A DNA stretch of 64,000 nucleotides, taken from Psococerastis gibbosa. Lineage: Eukaryota; Arthropoda; Insecta; Psocodea; Psocidae. The notes under the pieces are model-generated. The model saw nothing but the letters and a program-made list of their open reading frames with translations, was not told the DNA's origin and made no database searches. The first letter of the stretch is position 1. The number at the start of each line of letters is the position of its first letter. The position numbers were made by a program, and so were the translations under genes. The stretch spans positions 50,279,469 through 50,343,468 of the forward strand of contig OZ020485.1 in the NCBI GenBank assembly GCA_963971405.1. The letters run 5' to 3'. Below are positions 44,201-52,829 of the stretch, one piece after another.

Positions 44201-47200
44201 CGCTTTGTTGTTCTGCTGCGATTTATAGGCGTAGTCGTCTCCAGCGCGAGCATGTCATTGGCGGTACACCAGCGAATTCCCAAAGTTTTGGTATCTGCGG
44301 CGATGATTGTCTCTGGATGTTCAGTCGCTATTGCCGTGAGATTGGAGGCCCATTTATGGAGTGTGAACCCCGCATTACCCAAAAGCTCCTCAATTTGATG
44401 CCGGAGATTCTGTAATTCGAGTTGTGATTGCCCCCCAGTGAGGAGGTCATCCACGTAGAAATCGTTAATGATTCTATTTGCTGCGGCCGGCATGAACTCT
44501 TGCGCTCTATTTCCTACTTCTTGCAGTGCCCGAGTGGCGAGATAGGCTGCCGGTTTTGTGCCCCAAGTGACTGTGGTCAGCTCGTATTCCTGAATTGGAT
44601 CGGAGGGTGTGTCACGCCAGAGAATTCGCTGTAATGAATGATCGGTACGGTGTACGTTAACTTGTCTATACATTTGTACCACGTCGGCTGTCACAGCGTA
44701 TTTCCAAATGCGAAACCTTACAAGAATATCAAACAGGTCCCTTTGAATCCGGGGTCCATTTCGCAACTCGTCGTTTAGGGATCGACCGTTAGAGGTCTTC
44801 GCGGACGCATCGAAAACAACCCGTAACTTACCCGCTTGGTTCAACACTCCATGGTGGGGAATGTAGACAGCGCTATCATTTGGTGCGGCCAGTGTAAGGT
44901 GGCCTTGAATCCAAAAATCATTCATTACCTCTCGGTATCTGGCAGCGTATGTGGTATCCTTCGCCAGTTTACGTTCTAGGCCTTGGAGCCGAGCCAACGC
45001 CATTCTTTTGCTGTCACCTAGATTCGGAGGGTCATGCAATTTTGGGATACGAACGCAGAAGCGTCCCGAAGGTTCCACGATGGTCGTCTCCTGGAACAAC
45101 TCTTCCACGTACTGTTCCTCCTCGGTGTATATGGTAGTTGAGGGGAAGTTCTCAACCTCAAAGAATCGACCAAGAGTCTCCCAAGTCTGGGGCACTTCTC
45201 CGGTGACTGCATGCACGTGGTGAGTCACCTGTCCACCTGAATGAGTTTGAGAAACAGGGCCCTGTAATACCCAGCCGAGTGTTGAGTTCTGTGCACAAGG
45301 GGCACCAGGTACTCGCTTGATTTCGGGCAACAGAATGTTATGTAGAATGTCCGCCCCCAGTAAAACGTCTATTTTGCCTGGGATGCCGTACGTTGGGTCG
45401 GCGAGAAGAAGCCCTCGCAAATGAGGCCATTCCTCGTTAACGGCCATTGATGGTACTGAGCCTGTAATTTTGGGTAACACGTACGCGGTGATTGTGGTGG
45501 CATAGCTACCGTCCATGGATGTAATGGGCAAGTCAACCAGCTCACTGAGCCTTTGCTCTCTCCCGCCCGCGACTGAAATGTATCCTTCCGTTGGCCTTGT
45601 CGGTAGGCGCAGTACGTGCAATGCCTCCTTTACTACGAGCGAAGTCGTTGAACCTCCGTCCAACAAGGCTCTTAACTGTACACGAGACCCGTCAAAGGCC
45701 GTAACATGTATGATGGCGGTTTGTAACAGAACGGTTTTCTTGTTTAGAACATGGGTTGCTTTCTGTTCTACTCCCCGAGGATGTAACGTGGTGTTGTGTC
45801 TCCCGTTACATATCTTGCAATTGCTTGCCGATTTACACTCTTTAAGTGTATGCCCCCCGATAATGCAATTAGAACACAGCTTGTGCTTACTTACCAGAAT
45901 GTGCCTTTCGGCGAGTGTGGCTTTGAGATAGATAGGGCATCGGTAAATATGATGCTCGAGCGAACATTCTGGACACCTTGGGGGAGGAAGAAATTGCCGC
46001 AGCGTGGAGGCCTTGGTTGCAGAATCGTTGATAGGGGCTGTCACAGCGGAATTCATGGGACGGATGGGCACCGTATAGTTAATCCTGGCCTGTCTCTGGA
46101 GGAACTCGATCAACGAGACCGTGGACGGTACCCTGTCGTCAGGGAGAGACCGCTCAAAGTCAGCTTGCAGCTGTCGATCACATTTATCCAAAATTAAAGA
46201 GTTCCAAATGTAGTCACTCTCCTCTGGGTTTAGCCCCAAGATTCGGAGAGTTCCAAACCCTTCTTGAAAAGTGTCTATTATCTTTTGAATGTCCGCTGTT
46301 CTCGGTTCATTAAATAGCTTGTGTAATGTGTCAGTCACGTTAAGCCTGACATTTGTGTACCGAGCTTGCAGTATTTTCCAAGCCTCGTCAAAGGCAAACC
46401 CCGACCCGGGCTGTATGTTTTGAATGATGGCTTTGGCACTACCTTCCATAGCATTCTGCAGGTACTCCAGTTTGTCTTCGTCCGGTGTATTTGGGTACCT
46501 TTGCATCAGTCTACTAAACTTGGCCGCAAATGCCGGCCAACGGGAGGGTTGACCATTAAAGGTAGGAACGCCTAGCTCCGGGAGTCGCGGGCCCATCCAC
46601 GCGGCATTTGATGGCGGCGTTGTGTGGGAAGGCTGTGTTGGTGGAGGTGCGAAGTCACTTCGTAGACTAATCAACTCTCCCATTGTCTTGTTGAATGTTT
46701 GATCGAGATTATTCTTTTCGTCCGCTTCACAAATCGACAGTAATGCCAAGTGGTTGGCCACCAACTTGTCAAGTAGCTCCCCGACATGTTTTATATGAAT
46801 TGGGTAGCTGTGTATGGGGTAATTCGAGAAACCCCGCTGCAAAATGCCCATTTGTATCAAAATAATGTCACGATCACGCAATAACGCTTCCATTGTAACA
46901 CGATATATACTATACGAAAATACGATTACGAAATAACAAACTTACTATTTACGAACACGAAACGACACGAAAATTATGAATACCGACCACGAACTTACGA
47001 CGGAAATGAAATGGCGACATACACGAACTTCTTACGACGCGCAATAAATTACGACTACCTAGATGCTAACCTATACCTATGTTATACACGACAAAAATAA
47101 ACACCGCTAAATTACGACAATCCTTTACTACCTACTCCCATTCCAGTCACGTCACACACCAGAAAAAATTAACATCCTGGCTCGTAGAGGACCAAACTGA

Positions 47201-50200
47201 GCGCGCTGGAATTGGATAAGTAAGTAGTAAGACGTTTTGCGTTAGACTAACTTGTATTTTTCTAATTCTATTTCTACAAAGTACAAACTTAAACCTAGAG
47301 GGGTGCGTTACAAGAGGGGTGAGCCTGACCCTCATTCGGCCACCCGGAATTCATACCTCCGCGTCGCTGTACCTATTGTCTGTTGTTGTTGGCCAACGGG
47401 CCTCAACAATGTGCAACAGATCGACAATTTTAGCGAAAAAAATAAGCAATGTCCACTTGTGACCTTAATGCATTCAATTTGGAATGGAACCCCCGTAAGT
47501 GTTGTGTATACAAACACATGCAAAGTAGTTCTATCTGATTTGAAAATGCAACATAGGGAATTTACATGGAGAGGCGGGGCTTGTCTCCGACTTGGTAAAG
47601 CACTAAGGGATATTTTCATGGGCATTTGCAAACTTTTCTGGGCGAACAGTACCTATGTTATCAGGGCTGCCGTTGTCCGGGAATAGTCCCGGAATTCCGG
47701 GAATTTTTTAAAATTACGGAATTTTTCCGGACCTATCAATTTCCGGGACTTTGCTGCAACATGAAAAATTGCGCTAAATCGAGCTAGCACGGCAAATTTT
47801 AAAAAAAAATATAAAAAAATGGCGTAAACCTAACCTACAAACGTGTTTTTAAGACAAAATGCAGTAATTTCTGAATACTTGATACTGCAAAAAACTTACA
47901 ATTACTCCTAGCCTAAAATACCTAAATAGCCTAAAAATATTTTTAATACAGGTTTAAATTAAAAAAAAAAAACTTCTTGGTTATGATGTTAGTGGAGCCG
48001 AAATTTTATACCGGTTTGTTGGTAGTACCTTTTCGAATTTTCCGGGAATTCCGGGACTTTTCAAGCAGTGATTCCGGGAATATGAAAATAATGAAACGGC
48101 AGCCCTGTATGTTATTAACCAGGAACCTTGCCAGGGTGTGTGTACTACTGACCACTGCTTAAATGCCCCACCCTACGCCCACACGACAGTGTCAAATTTT
48201 GTCTTTATAATTAGCAATATCACTTATCGTAAAAGAATTCTTGTTTGTCCTGATAATTTTGACAATTCTACGATTGAACGGCGTAGAAGGACCAGAGGGG
48301 TGATAGAGGCCCAGACGCGGAGGTGAGAGAGCCGTCTCTGGAAGAGGTAAAGATTTCTATAAAGGGCATGATAAAACACAAAGCTCCAGGAGAAGACATG
48401 ATAGCAGCTGAACTACTGAAGAAACGTGGAGAATATTTGCTCCAAAAGCTATGTACCTTCGTGCTTAAGGTATGGTGGGAGGAAAAAATACCAGCATGGC
48501 AGGTCCAATACGCAATAAAGGATCAAAACTATATTGCGACAACTACAGGGGCATATTCTTGCTCAACACCACATACAAGGTACATGGACGAGTTTGTCGA
48601 AAATAACCTTGGTGACTACCAGTACGACTTCAGACGCGAAAAAATTCATTTCCAGCAATCCCATTTGAATTGCATGGGCGGGTTTAAAGCACTTTAGACG
48701 GCCTATCTTAATTTAAATTATACCCATGTCTTCGTCTATTCTTCCTCTTTCATGCCATGCTATATTTGTGGTGATCAAGCAAGGGGTTTGGCTTTGGAGG
48801 TGTGAGAAACGTCAGGGGGTGCGCACGATTTTAAACAAAAATAGACCTCTTTCGGCCACGTTATTATTTATTTAAAAATTTGAAACTACTTAAGGGCTTT
48901 TCCACATTTCTTTCTCTTTCCAGCCACATATTATGTAAGTGAAATTTAGTAATTTAGGCGTTTTCACGATAAACTATCGTCTGTAAACCGACTTTACAAC
49001 CGACTTAGAGACAACCAATATAATTAATGAAATCCTATTATAACCTTATATTATAATCATATAAGGAACAAAAGGTAAAATAAATAATTGAATTATTTGT
49101 ATACATGATTATAATAATAAAAGCCTTTTGCTTAAAATTTATCTAATTTAGCTTTACTTAACCAATTTCTGTGAAGTTGTAAATATATTGTATAGTAGAT
49201 CAATTTTCGAAAAATGATGTCATAAGGAAGTTTCACTTCTTACGTGTGTACACCGATACACGCACGCTATTTTTTTTTTATAAAATCGATTATACGTGAA
49301 AAGTTATTGTTTATACAGTAAAACATTTGCATGTTTATGACAAAATTACAATTTCGAAAATTAAAAATATCTTATAATATGAAGTAGTTTTCTACAACTT
49401 TAATGGGCCAAATCTTTACTAACATGCTTGGTTAATTAAATAAAAATAAAAAGTATTAAATTTCTGGCTGCCAATTTCCTACGGGCTGTACCGGTACACT
49501 CTTAAGAAAAAACATTTGTAGTCTTATTTCATGTATTGTTATTTCAGATAAGCTGGGGTTAGTGGAGTTGATGGTCTGCGATGGTAAAGAGCGGACAGGT
49601 ACGTCACGTGACACCTCTGAAGGTCGTGGATCGCACTATTGCATAATATGTGACAAAGTGCTCGCAACTAAATGGAGCCTGCGTATGCATTACAGAACAC
49701 ATACTGGGGAGAAACCCTACCAGTGCGAACGCTGTGACAAACGTTTCATGGCCAGCAACACTCTCCAGCATCATATGAGAGCACATAATGGGGAAAGACC
49801 ATACTCCTGTCAGATATGTGACAAAGTGTTCTCAGCTAAACAGAATCTGCGGTCTCATGTCAGAGCTCATACTGATGACAAAGCTAACCAGTGCCAACAC
49901 TGTGACAAACATTACTCACGTCCAAACGGTCTGCGGTTTCATATGAGAATACATACTGGGGAAAGTCTTCACTGCTGTGAATTGTGTAGCAAAGTTTTCA
50001 CAAATAACCGTAGTCTGCAAGTACATCTTAGAACACACACTGGGGAGAGGCCTTACCAGTGCCTACACTGTGACCAGCGTTTTACAAAACGGTGTATTCT
50101 GCGCTATCATATGAGGAAACATACTGGGGAAAGATACTGTTGTACAATGTGTGACAAAGTGTTCACAACTAAACAGAGACTACAAATACATGTAAGAACA

Positions 50201-50473
50201 CATACTGGGGAGAAACCTTACCAGTGCCACTGCTGTGATAAAAGTTTCGCACGACAGAGCAGTCTGCAGTATCATATGACTTCCCATACGGGGGAAAGAT
50301 TGCACAGTTGTACAATGTGTGGAAAAGCATTCATTAGCAAAAGTAACCTGAATAATCATGTTAATACACATAGCAGGGAGAGGCCCTATAAGTGTGAGAC
50401 CTGTGGTAGAAGTTTCGCTTCTAAAGACCACTTGCCACAGCATATGAGGTGCCATGTGAGAGAGAAAACCTAA
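38259..50473 (+). CDS. C2H2 zinc-finger gene ZF-3, three exons with a 10.6 kb intron
   Basis: 338 aa. Exon 1 38259-38304 (MDVVITEDVVVKEEL), exon 2 38858-38902 (GDIEPSGEAELAATN), exon 3 49548-50473; phase 1 at both junctions and total divisible by three. VKEE in exon 1 is a ψKxE motif. Exon 3 opens DKLGLVELMVCDGKE, so the SDGEE acidic motif of the paralogues is altered. Ten fingers. Intron 2 carries a Tc1/mariner-type element, a full BEL/Pao retrotransposon, a hAT MITE and a LINE scrap, yet all splice signals and frames are kept. It has a weakened E2F-like site and no hairpin, so regulation may differ from its sisters. Confidence 0.83.
39524..40496 (-). pseudogene. Truncated DDE (Tc1/mariner-like) transposase
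   Basis: The minus-strand N-terminal piece 40302-40496 begins MDQLESRQLISKLRAFRPQK. A second piece 39524-39874 contains RYLQGIRNARSEGNRIVYLDE, the stretch around the first catalytic Asp (YLDET) in Tc1/mariner-like endonucleases. The segment with the second D and the last acidic residue is missing, so the enzyme cannot be active. Confidence 0.65.
40718..40928 (-). repeat. 3' LTR of the BEL/Pao element
   Basis: 211 bp, identical to the 5' LTR except for one base at 40917. Read on the minus strand it begins TGTTGAGGCCC and ends GCGCGCTCA. The polypurine tract lies just outside at ~40930-40943. Confidence 0.95.
40929..41865. other. Non-coding 3' part of the BEL/Pao element
   Basis: No ORF of note. 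It is AT-rich, with recurrent ACGA-type words (ATACGA, TTACGA). It lies between the gag-pol stop and the 3' LTR, where some relatives carry extra genes. None is visible here. Confidence 0.6.
41866..46893 (-). CDS. BEL/Pao gag-pol polyprotein (1675 aa, uninterrupted)
   Basis: A single ORF of the BEL/Pao class. Gag DUF1759-like region ~110-270; zinc-knuckle cluster ~307-372; aspartic protease with DGGS at 412-415; reverse transcriptase with VVFDASAK near 692 and YVDD at 813-816; RNase H with CDASEA near 981 and FTDST near 1053; integrase zinc-binding H..H..CATC near 1280-1318; integrase core D1351, D1417, E1464 (GVDFAGP, FSDRGTNF, VWEAG). The length matches complete BEL/Pao polyproteins and all catalytic residues checked are present. 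It runs antisense to the host gene ZF-3. The element may still be mobile (inferred); expression is unknown. Confidence 0.97.
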   Translation of the reverse strand: MEALLRDRDIILIQMGILQRGFSNYPIHSYPIHIKHVGELLDKLVANHLALLSICEADEKNNLDQTFNKTMGELISLRSDFAPPPTQPSHTTPPSNAAWMGPRLPELGVPTFNGQPSRWPAFAAKFSRLMQRYPNTPDEDKLEYLQNAMEGSAKAIIQNIQPGSGFAFDEAWKILQARYTNVRLNVTDTLHKLFNEPRTADIQKIIDTFQEGFGTLRILGLNPEESDYIWNSLILDKCDRQLQADFERSLPDDRVPSTVSLIEFLQRQARINYTVPIRPMNSAVTAPINDSATKASTLRQFLPPPRCPECSLEHHIYRCPIYLKATLAERHILVSKHKLCSNCIIGGHTLKECKSASNCKICNGRHNTTLHPRGVEQKATHVLNKKTVLLQTAIIHVTAFDGSRVQLRALLDGGSTTSLVVKEALHVLRLPTRPTEGYISVAGGREQRLSELVDLPITSMDGSYATTITAYVLPKITGSVPSMAVNEEWPHLRGLLLADPTYGIPGKIDVLLGADILHNILLPEIKRVPGAPCAQNSTLGWVLQGPVSQTHSGGQVTHHVHAVTGEVPQTWETLGRFFEVENFPSTTIYTEEEQYVEELFQETTIVEPSGRFCVRIPKLHDPPNLGDSKRMALARLQGLERKLAKDTTYAARYREVMNDFWIQGHLTLAAPNDSAVYIPHHGVLNQAGKLRVVFDASAKTSNGRSLNDELRNGPRIQRDLFDILVRFRIWKYAVTADVVQMYRQVNVHRTDHSLQRILWRDTPSDPIQEYELTTVTWGTKPAAYLATRALQEVGNRAQEFMPAAANRIINDFYVDDLLTGGQSQLELQNLRHQIEELLGNAGFTLHKWASNLTAIATEHPETIIAADTKTLGIRWCTANDMLALETTTPINRSRTTKRTVLSDLGRFFDPIGWTSPVLSCAKIFVQRLWADNTLTWDSTLPTALSSRWAEIMQNAAETRYISIPRKVYEPSAAMTTLCGFCDASEAAYAAVIYIKQELIDGSHTVSFIAAKTKVAPFRPLTLPRLELCGAVLLAKLMDKVSSAIQVKHNSAVFTDSTIVLAWLRAHPSKWNTFVAHRVKAVQDLIPPHSWHYVPSEENPADIATRPCSSSELRDSELWWRGPQWLTSNKWPPDPNMDVNAPEARPSKLVLLVAAKAIPLLTRYERLSKTLRVIAYVQRAITPVVQRPRGPIRGPEITKARFTMLRMIQREVYYEEIERLITGKPVGRSSSLFKLAPFLDNERIVRVGGRLRNSELPESTRHPIVLPYAHPATKLIVRNLHVMSEHAGPQLLAAIVLQSYHVPGLRNLTRFITRTCATCTRLRAQAATQLMADLPRCRVTTVSRPFQRCGVDFAGPINLRTYLSRGTRHYKGYICLFICMSTRALHLELTSSLSADAFLAAFQRLCARRSTPSIMFSDRGTNFTAASKILKDIHESASVQNALSTKEVQWQFNPPAAPHWGGVWEAGVKSVKFHLNAIVGNHVLTFEELSTVLCRVEAVLNSRPLTPISGDSSDLAALTPGHFLVGGPLIAPPERMEEDKILPRQRWLLVQRMSQDFWRRRSREYLTRLNQRPKWCTQQPPIRMGDLVVIKEDNLHPLQWRLGRVLEVHASADGLARAVTVRTQHSTYQRPITRICKLPLDDGTHIDGNSNDAPAASPEEPQPQTVRRSERLAARR
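47198..47408 (-). repeat. 5' LTR of the BEL/Pao element
   Basis: 211 bp; see its 3' partner at 40718-40928. The leader between this LTR and the gag-pol start (46894-47197) is non-coding. Confidence 0.95.
47662..48107. mobile_element. hAT-type MITE (446 bp, TSD TATGTTAT)
   Basis: Ends CAGGGCTGCCGTT and AACGGCAGCCCTG, perfect 8 bp duplication TATGTTAT at 47654-47661 and 48108-48115. Both sub-terminal regions carry TTCCGGGAATTCCGGGA-type palindromic motifs. It begins ~10 bp outside the Tc1/mariner-like right arm. Confidence 0.92.
48290..48690 (+). repeat. Decayed LINE reverse transcriptase fragment
   Basis: Reads EPSLEEVKISIKGMIKHKAP, GEDMIAAELLKKRGEYL and KVWWEEKIPAWQV. After a frameshift it continues YCDNYRGIFLLNTTYKV. 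It belongs to the same broad LINE type as 62170-63904 (KAPGVDDIPTELL). Lies in ZF-3 intron 2. Confidence 0.8.
48700..49547. other. ZF-3 intron 2, 3' part
   Basis: No gene seen; AT-rich. The last ~30 bp (TTTCATGTATTGTTATTTCAG) form the splice-acceptor block shared by ZF-1, ZF-2 and ZF-3, and nearly so by ZF-4. Confidence 0.5.
49548..50473 (+). other. ZF-3 exon 3: ten C2H2 fingers
   Basis: Ten fingers from CIICDKVLATKWSLRMH to CGRSFASKDHLPQH. The linker between fingers 3 and 4 is atypical (HTDDKANQC). Finger 2 reads FMASNTLQHH and finger 6 FTKRCILRYH, both different from ZF-1 and ZF-2 at contact positions. It ends VREKT and TAA; the next bases read KPNQCRSCGIEF in another frame. Confidence 0.92.
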
Positions 50474-50760
50474 CCAGTGTAGGAGCTGTGGTATAGAGTT
50501 CACAAGCAATTAAGTCCCGTTACTGTCAACGCTGTACCGAGTGGTTTACCTGTAGAAATGGACTGCCATATCATCTGAGGCACCGTACTGGTGATACATA
50601 CTATAGCCAACGCCCACCCCTGGCAGGTTAGCCATTTGATGACCCGCATGCCAGTATCTCCTTGCGTACTGCGAGTGATAACATATTGACTGACAAAGGT
50701 TACCAACCTACTACTTCATGTGAATGCTGAGTTGAGGAAGATTTCATATGCGTGAGATGG
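50474..50760 (+). pseudogene. Decayed extra fingers downstream of ZF-3
   Basis: Frameshifted remnants: KPNQCRSCGIEFTSN, then YCQRCTEWFTCRNGLPYHLRH, then GDTYYSQRPPLAG. Same relic series as after ZF-1, including CRNGLPYHLRH versus SRNGLRNHLRH. Confidence 0.78.
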
Positions 50761-50974
50761 CTGCACTTACTACCCAGTTACGGTGGCGCGTGATAATTCA
50801 TGCTAGACGCAGCAGTAGTCTCTTCAGACCTGAATTCAGCGGATGATGTAACGTGTATCTTACAACTCCCTTTATTAACTGGCAAACAAGCCCAATTTGT
50901 TTACATATCTCATGGTCTGCAAATGTTGTTAGCAAGATGCCGATTATAGAGCAGCAGCAGCGACCCGATCATGC

Positions 50975-51458
50975 GATTTTAATACCGGGATTAATATAAT
51001 ACCCTGGTATTAAACATGTTAACAAGATAATTTTACAAGTGCTATTCAAAATTTGTTTGTTTACAGTTTTAACCCCGGGAGTAAGTTAATACCAATGGCC
51101 ATAATCATGGCGATTATAATATAATATATAATATAATATAATAATAATATAATAATAATTCAATACAATAATGCCATGTTACAGCGTTTTCTTAAGTCCA
51201 TATAATACCGGGGTTAATATAGTACCATGTCACGTGATGGTGTTAATACAATTGTTTAAAATAAATGAACAGCAAACTCACAATTTTTTAATTTTTGATG
51301 TTGCTAATCGTCGCAAGAGTGCTAAGCGCGGAAATTTCAAATTGTCTATTTAAACAATTGAATGATATTCGGTTATATTTTTGGTGAGTTTCTTAATTTC
51401 TTAATTAATGCCATCACGTGACATGGAACCCTGTATTATAATAACCCCGGTATTAAAA
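50975..51458. repeat. Inverted-repeat element with CACGTG-containing arms
   Basis: Strong hairpin arms ~51198-51262 and ~51345-51455: ACCATGTCACGTGATGG pairs with CCATCACGTGACATGG, and ATACCGGGGTTA with TAACCCCGGTAT. A further related arm (TTTTAATACCGGGATTA) is at ~50976. An AT microsatellite (ATAATATAATA) lies at 51115-51165. Probably a nested MITE. No ORF. Confidence 0.65.
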
Positions 51459-51699
51459 TCACCATAATCGAGCTGCATAAGGAGAACTTAGGATACTCAC
51501 TTTCCTAAAAAAATTTCATAAAAACATAAAATAAGTAATAAAAAATAAAAGTATTGTGTATAAGCTATGTACCTAGATATATTTTTTCTAGTTGCTGTAT
51601 GTATCCTCTTAAATAAAAAGCACCTATATAGGAGCATTTCTGAGTAAGTATTTAGCGTGAGAATGTAGAGCGACTGTAGCTATAAAGGTATGCTCCCTC

Positions 51700-52100
51700 G
51701 TTTTTTCTTAAACTTAACTATCGCGGGGCAAGCGACCCATAGCATTTTATTAACATTAATAACGACTAGGCCTATGTAAATTTAAAAGAAATCGCTGGAG
51801 CCGTTTTTGAGAAATAATTTTCTTTTTTGGAATTTTTTGAGAATAAATCCCCCCAAAATGGAGTTAAATAAAATAAAAATTGTCCCGAGGCATGATTTTT
51901 GTGAACCTAAATGCGAAATTTCATCAACATCGACCGAGTAGTTTGCCCGGAAATCGATGAACAGAGAAAGTGACATACCGACATTTCGTAGAAACCACTT
52001 TTTTGGGTTCCTGGGACCTCAAAACTTGTCGATCCATTGCACTCTCGGAGTCGAAAAAACACAAAGTTTTCCTTATACTACGTATAAATTGGAAAGTAAT
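51700..52100. repeat. Dispersed repeat downstream of ZF-3
   Basis: Matches 34820-35260 downstream of ZF-2 over several hundred bases and, in part, the pre-exon-3 intron block of the ZF genes (AAATTTAAAAGAAATCG, GGAGCCGTTTTTGAGAAATA). Non-coding. Confidence 0.65.
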
Positions 52101-52335
52101 ACATGAATTCAAATTTATTATGTGATGCGTGAAGTAATTCTTTAGAACTTGAATGAGCCAAATCTTCAATATCTTGCTTTGTTAATAAAATAAAATATTA
52201 GAGATCTGTAGAACAACGGATTTTGAGATAGGCTTACATATTTCTTATGAGGCGTGGACTCTTAATATTGACAGTGAAAACTACAGGAATAAAATAACTT
52301 GCATATAAACATAAATTATATTAGAAGTTCTTTGA

Positions 52336-52468
52336 GGCGGGGATTCCACCGACCGCGTTGTTTGTCAGCGTGATATTGACGTGGTAGCAGAAATTAAAGA
52401 CAGTCTTTAATAAGTTCTTCGTCAATATCACGCTGACGAACACAAACGCGGCCGGTTGAATACCAGCC
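52336..52468. mobile_element. Palindromic foldback element H4 (ZF-4 promoter)
   Basis: 133 bp. Tip GGCGGGGATTCCACCGACCG pairs with CGGCCGGTTGAATACCAGCC. The arms hold GTCAGCGTGATATTGACG and its complement; the left core is GTGGTAGCAGAAATTAAAGA. Flanked by TGA on both sides (52333-52335, 52469-52471). It splits the conserved promoter block, lying between ACTACAGGAATAAAATAACT and the E2F-like site, 361 bp before the ZF-4 ATG. Confidence 0.85.
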
Positions 52469-52539
52469 TGATAAACAGAACACCCCACAGAACAACATAA
52501 TATATGTAGTATATATATATAATATATGTAGCCAGGTCG

Positions 52540-52550
52540 TTGGCGGGAAA
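52540..52550 (+). promoter_or_regulatory. E2F-like site, ZF-4 promoter
   Basis: TTGGCGGGAAA, exact consensus, 280 bp before the ZF-4 ATG. Preceded by AGCCAGGTCG and followed by TTATGTTGGCAGCCATGAG, matching the other copies. Confidence 0.65.
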
Positions 52551-52829
52551 TTAGAGAATATTTCAATTTTGTTATGTTGGCAGCCATGAGCCATTCAATT
52601 TCCATTTCCAATTTTTGTTTTCATTTTTATTAAATATAACCATGGAGCTAATAAAACTTTTATAGTAAAAGTTTTACTATGTCTATGAATAATTGAATAT
52701 AACAAACAATGTGAAGTTACATAGTTACAATAATACTATTTTACATAAATGAAAAATGACATTTGGAATTGCATTGACAATGTCGGAGGGCCGGTAGGAG
52801 TCTGAAATTAATATTTATAAATAGAACAA

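Larger units (their letters stand above)
40713..47413 (-). mobile_element. Full-length BEL/Pao LTR retrotransposon (TSD ATGTG)
   Basis: 211 bp LTRs at 40718-40928 and 47198-47408 (TG..CA ends when read on the minus strand) differ at one base (40917 A / 47397 C). The target duplication ATGTG is at 40713-40717 and 47409-47413. On the minus strand, a PBS-like TTTGGTCCTCTACGAGCC follows the 5' LTR, and a polypurine AAGGGGGGCAGA lies against the 3' LTR. There is one uninterrupted gag-pol ORF and no env. About 940 bp between ORF and 3' LTR is non-coding. Near-identical LTRs and an open ORF mark a recent insertion. Confidence 0.96.
39047..47652 (-). mobile_element. Tc1/mariner-like element with ~470 bp TIRs, split by a BEL/Pao insertion
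   Basis: The left arm 39047-39515 is the reverse complement of 40480-40717 joined to 47409-47652. The outer ends start at TACTGTTCGCCCAG. The arms include GCAACAGATCGACAAT, TGACATTGGAGTCGTGAATT and GGATCAACTTGAAAGTAG. The interior retains a broken transposase on the minus strand. The right arm is interrupted by the BEL/Pao element with target duplication ATGTG, and the left arm preserves the unbroken sequence. Likely TA target site. Confidence 0.85.

Noticed and set aside
42003..46575. Plus-strand ORFs of 60-140 codons
   Set aside because: All are antisense shadows of the BEL/Pao gag-pol frame, which has the conserved catalytic motifs.
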